DNA from: an uncultured Bacteroidota bacterium
GTDB taxonomy: Bacteria; Bacteroidota; Bacteroidia; UBA7662
Reading direction: 5' to 3'
Length of the DNA stretch: 31,610 nucleotides
NCBI GenBank assembly: GCA_903856555.1
Contig: CAIOCC010000013.1
Location: forward strand, 1-31,610
The notes below the pieces were generated by a model. That model did no database searches, had not been told where the DNA came from, and saw only the letters and a program-made list of their open reading frames with translations. Both the position numbers and the translations under genes were made by a program. Position 1 is the first letter of the stretch. The number at the start of each line of letters is the position of its first letter. This document shows positions 8,740-15,509 of the stretch, one piece after another.

Positions 8740-9519
8740 ATGAAAAACGAACTGGTCCTGGTGGACCCGCAAATCCGACCCGGGGTCGCCTTGTTGCGTC
8801 TCAACCGTCCCAAAGAACTCAATGCCCTGAATCTCCAATTGATGGCCGAATTACGAGACGCCCTGGCCATCTTGGACAAGGACGAGAATGTTCGCGCCAT
8901 GGTCTTGACGGGCAACGAAAAGGCCTTTGCCGCTGGAGCAGACATCCATCAAATGTCCGGAAAAGGAGCCATTGATATGTTGTTGATTGACCAATTCTCC
9001 ACCTGGGAACAAATTCGTCGCCTCAAGAAGCCCTTGATTGCGGCTGTTTCAGGCTTTGTTCTGGGGGGTGGCAACGAGTTGGTGATGCATTGCGACCTGG
9101 TGGTCGCCTCCGAAACCGCCCGCTTTGGGCAACCCGAAATCCTCTTGGGTATCATGCCGGGTGCCGGCGGAACCCAACGATTGACCCGGCAAATTGGCAA
9201 AGTCAACGCCATGGAAATGGTCTTGACAGGCCAACCCATCAGCGCCAAACAAGCCCTGGCCTGGGGTTTGGTGAACCGAGTGGTACCGGTTGAGGTGTAC
9301 CTGGACGAAGCACTGCGTTTGGCCTCTGAAATAGCCCTTCGGGCCCCGCTGGCGGTTCGGCTGGCCAAAGAATCCGTCCTCAAGGCACAGGATAGCAACC
9401 TCAGTGAGGGCTTGGAATTCGAACGCAAGAATTTCTACATGCTCTTTGCCAGTGCCGACCAAAAAGAAGGGATGGACGCCTTTGTCAACAAAAGGCCCCC
9501 CCAATTCACCGGTTCCTAG
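8740..9519 (+). CDS. Enoyl-CoA hydratase (crotonase family)
   Basis: This 259-residue protein has the normal length for a crotonase that adds water to trans-2-enoyl-CoA in fatty acid or short-chain acyl-CoA oxidation. The oxyanion-hole segments AAGADI (64-69) and GFVLGGGNE (105-113) are present. Both catalytic glutamates expected of true hydratases are in place, Glu113 in GGGNELVMHCD and Glu133 in FGQPEILLGIMPGAGG. It therefore need not be a hydratase-like isomerase or decarboxylase. The chain-length preference cannot be read. It is a single plus-strand gene between leftward runs. Its TAG shares a CTAG palindrome with the stop of the convergent cruF gene, so neither gene has room for a terminator of its own. 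Confidence 0.94.
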   Translation: MKNELVLVDPQIRPGVALLRLNRPKELNALNLQLMAELRDALAILDKDENVRAMVLTGNEKAFAAGADIHQMSGKGAIDMLLIDQFSTWEQIRRLKKPLIAAVSGFVLGGGNELVMHCDLVVASETARFGQPEILLGIMPGAGGTQRLTRQIGKVNAMEMVLTGQPISAKQALAWGLVNRVVPVEVYLDEALRLASEIALRAPLAVRLAKESVLKAQDSNLSEGLEFERKNFYMLFASADQKEGMDAFVNKRPPQFTGS

Positions 9520-10223
9520 AAACGAAATCCAAAAATCCCCAAGGCAAGAATTCCAAAATAAGCCATCATCCAGATGGCGTAAAAGCCGGCGGCGCGGTGC
9601 AAGGGTGCCCGACTCCCCGTAACCCCCCCCCAGGCCATACCTCGTAACATCAAAAATGCAATAACCCACCAAGCCAGGTAATTTTGGAGAGGGGCTACCA
9701 CCAAAGACCCAGCCCAACCTTGCATCGCTGTTTTCTGATCCCAGACCCAAAAGCCCAATCGCGTTGCGCCGGGTTCAATCAACAGATCCATCCCCATCAC
9801 CAAAGCGCCCCCCAACACATCCCTCCACCAAGATGGGACCGGGCTGCTTGTTTTGGACGGTAACCATCCACGCACTGCCCAGACCAGAATAACCCAATTC
9901 AACCCAATGAGCGGGGGAACCCCCCACCACCGAGGCCCCAGCCATGGACCGTAATGATAGGCCCCAAATACCAAGCCCGTTTTCACGCCCAGCCATTCCA
10001 TGCTCCAACCAAAAGCGTAACACAAAAAAACAACCAACCAATCCCGCGGCTGGAAGGCCTCGCGATCGGACCACCCCACCCAAAGCGCACCAAGGCTGAG
10101 GACCGGAAAGGTCATCTTGACAAAAAACCAATCATAAGGCGTCAAGATGGTCCCCAAGGCCCCGCACCCAAAAATGAGAGGCCACCACCAACGATAACGC
10201 CACGGGCTGTTAAGCAACCTCAC
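9516..10223 (-). CDS. cruF: Carotenoid 1,2-hydratase-like membrane protein (CruF family)
   Basis: This 235-residue protein has about seven hydrophobic segments. It carries the CruF/DUF422 signature EWLGVKTGLVFGAYHYGPWLG, then VPPLIGLNWVILVWA, MDLLIEPGATRLGFWVWD and a final helical region. CruF enzymes hydrate the 1',2' double bond of the psi end of carotenoids such as gamma-carotene or bisanhydrobacterioruberin, working in the membrane. The start is a GTG at 10223, 15 bases after the crtD-like gene, so it is very likely the last gene of the carotenoid operon. Family membership is well supported. The exact substrate depends on whether the cell has a lycopene cyclase, which is not seen here. 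Confidence 0.85.
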   Translation of the reverse strand: MRLLNSPWRYRWWWPLIFGCGALGTILTPYDWFFVKMTFPVLSLGALWVGWSDREAFQPRDWLVVFLCYAFGWSMEWLGVKTGLVFGAYHYGPWLGPRWWGVPPLIGLNWVILVWAVRGWLPSKTSSPVPSWWRDVLGGALVMGMDLLIEPGATRLGFWVWDQKTAMQGWAGSLVVAPLQNYLAWWVIAFLMLRGMAWGGVTGSRAPLHRAAGFYAIWMMAYFGILALGIFGFRF

Positions 10224-10238
10224 TGCCTGCGTGCGGCC

Positions 10239-11795
10239 TTATTCGGACGAGTGAGAACGATGCTTGACTTTGGATTTGCGCAAACCATCAATCAACCAGC
10301 GTGTTGCAATCTGTGCTGAATGCAAGCATATGGGAATACCACCGCCTGGATGCACCGATCCACTGCAAAAATACAACCCGTGAATCCGAGGGTGCTTGTT
10401 GGGATATCGCCGAAAAGCCGAAAAAACAGAATTGGAATGAGGTCCGTACAGGGCCCCGGCATAACTGCGGGTTGTTTGTTCAAAGGTGAGAGGCGTCATA
10501 ACATTCTCGTCTACAATCAAGTCTTCCACATTAACCGATAGATCGGACGACAATCGACCTAAAATGCTTTTGCGGGTTATTTCGGTAATTTTTTCCCAAT
10601 CATGCTTTTGATCACATGGCATGTTCGCCATAACAAACCAGTTTTCGTGGCCATCGGGCGCATCGGACTTGTTAAACTTGGAACTGACATAAAGGTATAT
10701 TGTGTTTTCCTGAGGAATTTGCTTAGCCGCCAAAGATTTAAACTCCCTTCGGTATTTACGAGAAAAAAACAAATTATGCAAATCTAATTGGGGGAACGTT
10801 CCTTTGATGCCCCAATGAAAAACCATGGCCGACATCCCTAAATCACTGGTTTTTAATTTAGGCTCCAAGAGGTCCCTTGAAAAAAGGTATTCTTTGGCAT
10901 ACGCAATATCCACTGCGGACACGACACGATCAAACGGAATTCGCTCCCCGTTTACTTTAACGCCGATGATGCGGTTTTGGAACACATGAAAGCGATCCAC
11001 TTTGGTTTCCAATCGAACCTCCACCCCAAGTTCTTGAATAAGCCTTTGGAGGGCATCTCGAATCGCAATCATCCCCCCCTTGGGGTAATAAGTACCCAAG
11101 CCGTACTCCACGTGATTAATTAGCGCAAGCGTTCCGGGGGCTTTGTAGGGATCGGAGCCGTTGTAGGTGGCCACACGGGAAAACAATTGAGCCGTACGCT
11201 CTTTGTCGAAGGCCGAACGATTGAACTCGTACAAACTCCGAAAAACACCCGCAAAAGGCAGGGCGAATAGTTTAAATAAATTTGATAAGGACCAAAGTTC
11301 TGAGCGGCGATGGATGGATTTTTGTAAAAAAACAGGTGTTGTTAAATTATAAATCCACTTGATTCTCTTGAAATACTTCCGAACCTTCGCGGGGTCTTCG
11401 TTGAACTTATCGTAGAGTTCGACCCCCAATTTTTCTTGATCCGCCCAGGCGTCAACATAGTTCCCTTTACTGTAATGGTAACGTGTAATTAGGTCGAGTT
11501 TGTCGTATTGAAGATAATCCTTTAAATTCTTGCCACAATCGTTAAACAAGGCTTCCAAGGTCTCGGGCAATGTAAACAAAGAGGGACCACAATCGAAGCG
11601 AAAACCGGCGCTGTGCCGATCGTTCAATTTGCCACCAAGGATATCGTTGGCCTCAAATAGGACCACTTGGCAACCGGATACCGCTAAACGGGCTGCCGCT
11701 GCCATCCCAGCAATTCCGCCCCCTACAACGGCAACACGGGCTTGAATTTTGCGGTGCCGATGATGGCGCCTGGACTTTTCAGTTGTTGAGGACAT
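10239..11795 (-). CDS. crtD: CrtD-like carotenoid 3,4-desaturase (CrtI/CrtD family)
   Basis: This 518-residue protein is an FAD-dependent carotenoid desaturase. The dinucleotide-binding motif VAVVGGGIAGMAAAARL sits at about residues 21-37, after an unusually basic leader (KSRRHHRHRK). It has FRFDCGPSLFTLPETLEALF near residue 75 and the C-terminal GLYFCSGSVHPGGGIPICLHSAQIATRWL expected of the CrtI superfamily. I favour CrtD (1-hydroxycarotenoid 3,4-desaturase) over a second CrtI for two reasons. The LFTLPETL wording fits that subgroup, and cruF, which makes a 1-hydroxy substrate, lies directly downstream while a typical crtI is upstream. Base composition differs from its neighbours: 10681-10740 is 22 G+C in 60 and 10741-10800 is 21 in 60, against 40 in 60 at 14401-14460 in crtI. 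This suggests a separate origin. The family is certain; the reaction is inferred. Confidence 0.85.
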   Translation of the reverse strand: MSSTTEKSRRHHRHRKIQARVAVVGGGIAGMAAAARLAVSGCQVVLFEANDILGGKLNDRHSAGFRFDCGPSLFTLPETLEALFNDCGKNLKDYLQYDKLDLITRYHYSKGNYVDAWADQEKLGVELYDKFNEDPAKVRKYFKRIKWIYNLTTPVFLQKSIHRRSELWSLSNLFKLFALPFAGVFRSLYEFNRSAFDKERTAQLFSRVATYNGSDPYKAPGTLALINHVEYGLGTYYPKGGMIAIRDALQRLIQELGVEVRLETKVDRFHVFQNRIIGVKVNGERIPFDRVVSAVDIAYAKEYLFSRDLLEPKLKTSDLGMSAMVFHWGIKGTFPQLDLHNLFFSRKYRREFKSLAAKQIPQENTIYLYVSSKFNKSDAPDGHENWFVMANMPCDQKHDWEKITEITRKSILGRLSSDLSVNVEDLIVDENVMTPLTFEQTTRSYAGALYGPHSNSVFSAFRRYPNKHPRIHGLYFCSGSVHPGGGIPICLHSAQIATRWLIDGLRKSKVKHRSHSSE

Positions 11796-11818
11796 TAATT
11801 AAGCGGGATTATAAACAA

Positions 11819-11826
11819 CAAAAATA
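11819..11826 (-). promoter_or_regulatory. Candidate internal -7 element upstream of crtD
   Basis: In the 48-bp gap between the secreted-protein gene and crtD, the minus strand reads TATTTTTG, matching TAnnTTTG and lying 23 bases before the crtD ATG. No clear TTTG lies at -33, and the gap is AT-rich, so a chance match is possible. If real, it would give crtD-cruF a second promoter inside the operon. Confidence 0.3.
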
Positions 11827-11843
11827 AAATGTATTCGAGCTCT

Positions 11844-12380
11844 TTATCGGATTTTACCCAAAAAAAACACCCAATCCAAATCGCCCTTGGGGCCCGCCTT
11901 CCGGATTTGCTCTGGACTTAGCGCCGCACGGGCCCGGTCCAAAAACGCTTTGTCCTCCCCTTTATGCTTGGATAATCCCAACCAAGACGGGATTTCACGC
12001 TCTAACACCCAGCGAAGCAGGCGCCAACGGGGGTTAGTAGGATCCTCCGATACCGCCCGATTCAAATCCTCGACCGCCGCCTTGGCACCGCTGTATTTCT
12101 GAACAGGCCCCTCCATGGAAGGGACTGCAAGACCTCGGTAAGCCCCCCGGTAAGCGATGGGCACCCGCCCCGCCCCTCCTGCTTTGGCCATCAACCCGTG
12201 GTATTCCTTCTCGGTAAATCCAGAGGAAGCCCACTCAAAATAACAAAACAAAGACCAGGCCTGTTGATTTAAGCAGCCTGTATTTCCCTTGGATTGGGAG
12301 GGAACCGGAGCCAAGGCCATGAAGACGGCGCTGACCCCAACAACAATTAACTTAAACGATGCTCGAGCACCGAATAACAT
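11844..12380 (-). CDS. Secreted protein of unknown function within the carotenoid cluster
   Basis: This 178-residue protein starts at an ATG at 12380, overlapping the crtB end by 34 bases. The first 30 residues (MLFGARASFKLIVVGVSAVFMALAPVPSQS) look like a signal peptide. The mature part has two nearby cysteines (GCLNQQAWSLFCYFEWASSGFTEKEYHGLM) and RVPIAYRGAYRGLAVPSMEG. A TPR-like helical stretch follows (KYSGAKAAVEDLNRAVSEDPTNPRWRLLRWVLEREIPSWLGLSKH). I do not recognise a named domain. The frame is open further upstream to 12545, but that extension lies inside crtB and carries no family-like sequence. Its place between crtB and crtD suggests co-expression with pigment genes. A role in handling carotenoid in the periplasm or envelope is speculation. 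Confidence 0.78.
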   Translation of the reverse strand: MLFGARASFKLIVVGVSAVFMALAPVPSQSKGNTGCLNQQAWSLFCYFEWASSGFTEKEYHGLMAKAGGAGRVPIAYRGAYRGLAVPSMEGPVQKYSGAKAAVEDLNRAVSEDPTNPRWRLLRWVLEREIPSWLGLSKHKGEDKAFLDRARAALSPEQIRKAGPKGDLDWVFFLGKIR

Positions 12381-13180
12381 AGGAGCGCGGCTTTTTCGGC
12401 ATTGGAGATCCGAATTCGTTCCTGCAAAATTTGTTCGGAGGTGGAGCGCTGTATTTTCCGAAAAAGATTGCGGTAAAATCGATAGGCGGTGAGAACACCA
12501 ATCCGAGCTCCCTTGGGCAAACGGCGAATGGCATCGTACGCGCAACGAAAATCCTCTTCAATATCCTCTTCGATTTCGCGCTTGGAGCGTTCATCCAATT
12601 GCAAGCCCAAGTTCAAATTTGGGAAATACGTGCGGCCCCGGTTTTGGTAATCATCTTTGAGATCACGCAGGAAATTTACTTTTTGGAAGGCCGCCCCCAA
12701 AGCCCGAGCGCCCTCCTTGAGTTCATCGTAAAGTCCTGGTTTTTCGGAGCAAAAAACCCTCAAACACATAAGGCCAACCACCTCGGCCGAACCGTAGATA
12801 TAATTCTCGTAGGATTCCTTGGCATAGGTGACCTGGTCCAAATCCATGGCCATGCTATCCAAAAAAGCATCGATGAGCTCGATTTCGATTCCGTAACGCT
12901 TCACGGTTTGCACAAAACAATCCAAAACGGGGTTGAGGCTGATTCCTCTTTCGAGGGCTAGATAGGTATCTCTGCGAAATTCTTCCAAAAGGGTGGTCTT
13001 GTCGTAATCGTGGAAAGTGTCCACAATTTCATCGGCATACCGAACAAATCCATAGATGGAATAAATCGGAGCCCTAAAGGAGGGCTGAAAGGCCAAAATA
13101 CCCAGCGAAAAAGAAGTGCTGTATTGCCGGGTAATCAGCCTGGAGATAGCGAAGTTGGTTTCGCGGTACAATTCCATCAT
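12347..13180 (-). CDS. crtB: Phytoene synthase
   Basis: CrtB condenses two geranylgeranyl diphosphates into phytoene, the first committed carotenoid step. The 277-residue protein has both aspartate-rich motifs that bind the diphosphates through magnesium: DEIVD at 50-54 and NFLRDLKDD at 169-177. It also has YSTSFSLGI near residue 20 and YIYGSAEVVGLMCLRVF near 128-143, all normal for squalene/phytoene synthases. I chose the ATG at 13180, which gives the usual family N-terminus. The frame is open to a TTG at 13264, but that leader of 28 residues has no counterpart in the family. It follows crtI, and its end overlaps the next gene. Composition is somewhat lower in G+C than crtI. Confidence 0.94.
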   Translation of the reverse strand: MMELYRETNFAISRLITRQYSTSFSLGILAFQPSFRAPIYSIYGFVRYADEIVDTFHDYDKTTLLEEFRRDTYLALERGISLNPVLDCFVQTVKRYGIEIELIDAFLDSMAMDLDQVTYAKESYENYIYGSAEVVGLMCLRVFCSEKPGLYDELKEGARALGAAFQKVNFLRDLKDDYQNRGRTYFPNLNLGLQLDERSKREIEEDIEEDFRCAYDAIRRLPKGARIGVLTAYRFYRNLFRKIQRSTSEQILQERIRISNAEKAALLCYSVLEHRLS

Positions 13181-13273
13181 ATCGGTAATTTGATTGTAAG
13201 CTAGGGTATTTTGGAGCGCTTGCGTCGTTTTGGCCTGATTTAGTGAAACAATTGAAGAACCCAATAGTTTGGA

Positions 13274-14773
13274 TTAGGCCTTCAGGGGATGTTCTTTCAT
13301 GAGTTCCCCGGCCACCACCTGGCCCGAAATCAAGGAAGGAGGAACCCCGGGACCGGGTACGGTTAACTGCCCACAGAAATACAGGTTGGACAGGGTTTTG
13401 TGCTTGAGGGATGGTTTGAGCAGGGCGGTCTGGGTCAGCGTATTGGCCAGCCCGTAGGCATTGCCCTTGAACGAATGATAATCCTTGACAAAGTCCCGGT
13501 GAGCATAGGATTTACGGTAAACAACGTGGCTGCGGATGGCCTGCCCGGTCAAGCGTTCAAAGCGATCCATAATGAGGTGGTAGTACTTTTCACGCAATTC
13601 CTCGGTGTCTTCCAGGCCCGGAGCCAGAGGAACCAAAATCACCAGGTTTTCCATCCCTTCAGGGGCCACCCCCGGATCGGTTTTGGAAGCCAGAGAGGTG
13701 TAAAAAAGCGGCTTGCTGGGCCATTGAGGATGGGTGTAAATTTCCTCGGCATGCAATCCAAAATCTTCGTCAAAAAACAACGTATGGTGCGTAAGCCCTT
13801 CAATGGGCTTCGATAAACCGATATAAAACAAAAGGCTGGAGGGGGCCAACACTCGGCTTTCCCAATACGAAGACGAATAATTGCGATGTTCGGCCGGCAA
13901 TACTTCCTGATCAAAGTGACGGTAATCCGCCCCCACAACCACCGCATCCGCTTCGTATTCGTTATCCATGGTTAACACCGAACGAACCCGACCGCCTTGG
14001 GATTTCACGGATTTAACTTCTTGATTGTAAATGATTTCCACGCCAAGTTCTTGGGCCAACGAAACCATTCCATCCACAATTTTGCCCATACCGCCCATGG
14101 GGTACCAGGTCCCCAGACCCAGGTCGGCGTAATTCATCAAGCTGTACAAGGCCGGTGTGTTACGAGGTGTCGCTCCCAAAAAAAGAACCGGGAATTCCAT
14201 CATTTGAACGAGGTACGGATGTTTGAAATGCGATCGCACGTGGGATGCCATCGACTTGAAAACATCCATTCGTAACACATCCCATATCAATCGAGGACTC
14301 AGAAATTCTCCGAGGCTGCGGCCCGGTTTGAAAACCAAATCCCGGATACCGACTTCGTACTTGTAGGCGGCCTGTTTCAAGAAGGAACGCAGCTTCAAAC
14401 CCGCTCCCTTTTCGTAGGACTCAAAGAGGGCCTCCAGGGCTTCGGCCTGGGCCGGGACCACCAAGCGTTGTTCCGGTCCGAAAACGATGGTATAGGCCGG
14501 GTCCAAACGAACCAGTTCATAATAATCGGAGACCTTTCGGCCAAAAAGCCCAAAGTATTGCTCAAAGACATCGGGCATCCAATACCAGGATGGCCCCATA
14601 TCAAAGCGAAAACCCGCTTCGCTGAGAACCCGAGCTCGGCCTCCAGGCTCTTGGTTCTTTTCAAGCAAACGCACGCGGTAGCCCTTGGAAGCAAGGACCG
14701 AGGCCGCCGACAATCCAGCGAAACCCGACCCCACCACCACGACCTTAGGGGATGTTGATGTTGATTGGCTCAT
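13274..14773 (-). CDS. crtI: Phytoene desaturase
   Basis: This 499-residue FAD enzyme has the CrtI order of motifs. VVVVGSGFAGLSAASVLASKGY is at 11-32, and RARVLSEAGFRFDMGPSWYWMPDVFEQYF follows. YPMGGMGKIVDGMVSLAQELGVEI sits in the middle. The C-terminal SNLYFCGQLTVPGPGVPPSLISGQVVAGEL is the bacterial phytoene dehydrogenase signature. It introduces double bonds into phytoene, normally four to give lycopene. Composition is GC-rich like the rest of the window, unlike the second desaturase downstream. It is the first structural carotenoid gene, lying behind a terminator-like hairpin that separates it from the sigma gene. I see no clear TAnnTTTG promoter in that gap, which is compatible with transcription by an alternative sigma factor. 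Confidence 0.95.
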   Translation of the reverse strand: MSQSTSTSPKVVVVGSGFAGLSAASVLASKGYRVRLLEKNQEPGGRARVLSEAGFRFDMGPSWYWMPDVFEQYFGLFGRKVSDYYELVRLDPAYTIVFGPEQRLVVPAQAEALEALFESYEKGAGLKLRSFLKQAAYKYEVGIRDLVFKPGRSLGEFLSPRLIWDVLRMDVFKSMASHVRSHFKHPYLVQMMEFPVLFLGATPRNTPALYSLMNYADLGLGTWYPMGGMGKIVDGMVSLAQELGVEIIYNQEVKSVKSQGGRVRSVLTMDNEYEADAVVVGADYRHFDQEVLPAEHRNYSSSYWESRVLAPSSLLFYIGLSKPIEGLTHHTLFFDEDFGLHAEEIYTHPQWPSKPLFYTSLASKTDPGVAPEGMENLVILVPLAPGLEDTEELREKYYHLIMDRFERLTGQAIRSHVVYRKSYAHRDFVKDYHSFKGNAYGLANTLTQTALLKPSLKHKTLSNLYFCGQLTVPGPGVPPSLISGQVVAGELMKEHPLKA

Positions 14774-14814
14774 GTTCTTAAAACAAAAACATGGCCAAAT
14801 GGCTTGAAATGTTG

Positions 14815-14845
14815 AAAAAAAAGACAGATGGGCCCAGCGGGCCCC
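14815..14845 (-). terminator. Candidate intrinsic terminator between the sigma gene and crtI
   Basis: Just past the sigma gene stop, the minus strand forms GGGCCC-GCT-GGGCCC (14844 down to 14830), a six-pair all-GC stem with a three-base loop. ATCTGTC and eight T residues (14822-14815) follow. The seven-base gap between stem and T run is longer than ideal, so termination may be partial. That would leave some read-through from the sigma gene into crtI. Confidence 0.5.
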
Positions 14846-14851
14846 GGGAAA

Positions 14852-15376
14852 CTAGGCTGCGTTCAGCCCGTACTGGTCCCCGTAGACCGACAATTTGCGC
14901 TTGAGGACCTTGCGGGCCAAGTGGATACGGGTTTTGACCGTCCCAATGGGAATCCCAAATTGATCGGCGATGTCCTGGTATTTGTGACCCTTGAAATTGA
15001 GCATAAAAGCCTCCCTGAGTTCAAAGGGCAACAAAGCGATGGCCTTGTTGAGGTCATCCATAACCATTTTGGATTCGGCTTGGTTGGGAATCCGCTGGCT
15101 GGGCTGGTTGATATAGTAATCTTGGTCGGTTTGATCGCTGAACGTATTGCGCTTGACCTTGCGGCGGTAATTGTTAATGAAGGTGTTCTTCATGATGGTG
15201 TACAACCAGCCTTTGAGGTTGGTATCCGGCGCAAAACGATCCCGGTTCGAAAAAGCCTTCAGGTAGGTTTCCTGGAGTAAATCGTGGGCTTCTTCTTTGT
15301 TTTGGGTCAAAAACAAGGCATACCCTTTGAGGGCGAGGGCGTGGGTAGCGACCTGATCGGTGAAGTTGGTATCCAT
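14852..15376 (-). CDS. ECF-type RNA polymerase sigma factor
   Basis: This 174-residue protein has the two-domain layout of extracytoplasmic-function sigma factors. Region 2 contains EEAHDLLQETYLKAFSNRDRF and LKGWLYTIMKNTFINNYRRK, the latter for -10 binding. A linker follows, then region 4 with LPFELREAFMLNFKGHKYQDIADQFGIPIGTVKTRIHLARKVLKRKL, a helix-turn-helix for -35 recognition. I see no adjacent anti-sigma gene. Its place directly upstream of crtI in the same direction suggests that it drives carotenoid genes, comparable in idea to CarQ of Myxococcus, although that target is inferred. Its own promoter region is unusual, with a good housekeeping promoter overlapped by repeated TTGTTTAAC boxes. 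Confidence 0.92.
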   Translation of the reverse strand: MDTNFTDQVATHALALKGYALFLTQNKEEAHDLLQETYLKAFSNRDRFAPDTNLKGWLYTIMKNTFINNYRRKVKRNTFSDQTDQDYYINQPSQRIPNQAESKMVMDDLNKAIALLPFELREAFMLNFKGHKYQDIADQFGIPIGTVKTRIHLARKVLKRKLSVYGDQYGLNAA

Positions 15377-15470
15377 TTGTTTAACCTTTTGGGCGATTTG
15401 TTAAACAAACTTACAAGAAATTTTCAAATTCCAAGCGTTTGTTGAATTTTTCTTCAAAAAAGTTAAACAA
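15377..15470. repeat. Array of TTGTTTAAC boxes, likely operator, at the sigma gene promoter
   Basis: Three exact copies of TTGTTTAAC lie before the sigma gene: plus strand 15377-15385, minus strand 15408-15400 and minus strand 15470-15462. The middle copy sits in a near-perfect palindrome, TTTGTT-A-AACAAA at 15397-15409. A weaker relative, GTTTGTTGAA, is at 15437-15446. The palindrome overlaps the -7 element, and the first copy touches the start codon, as expected for repressor binding. The regulator is not in the window. Confidence 0.6.
15406..15434 (-). promoter_or_regulatory. Housekeeping-type promoter of the sigma factor gene
   Basis: On the minus strand, TTG (15434-15432) is followed after 18 bases by TAAGTTTG (15413-15406), a full match to the Bacteroidota -7 consensus TAnnTTTG. 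Transcription would begin about 25 bases before the ATG at 15376. The -7 element shares its TTTG with the palindromic TTGTTTAAC box, so binding there should block polymerase. Confidence 0.6.
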
Positions 15471-15509
15471 TCATGAATAGTAGGCCCCTGACCCCCCATC
15501 GAGGATCTG

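Noticed and set aside
15480..15509. Possible terminator after ald
   Set aside because: The sequence is C-rich on the plus strand but forms no convincing stem with a following T run.
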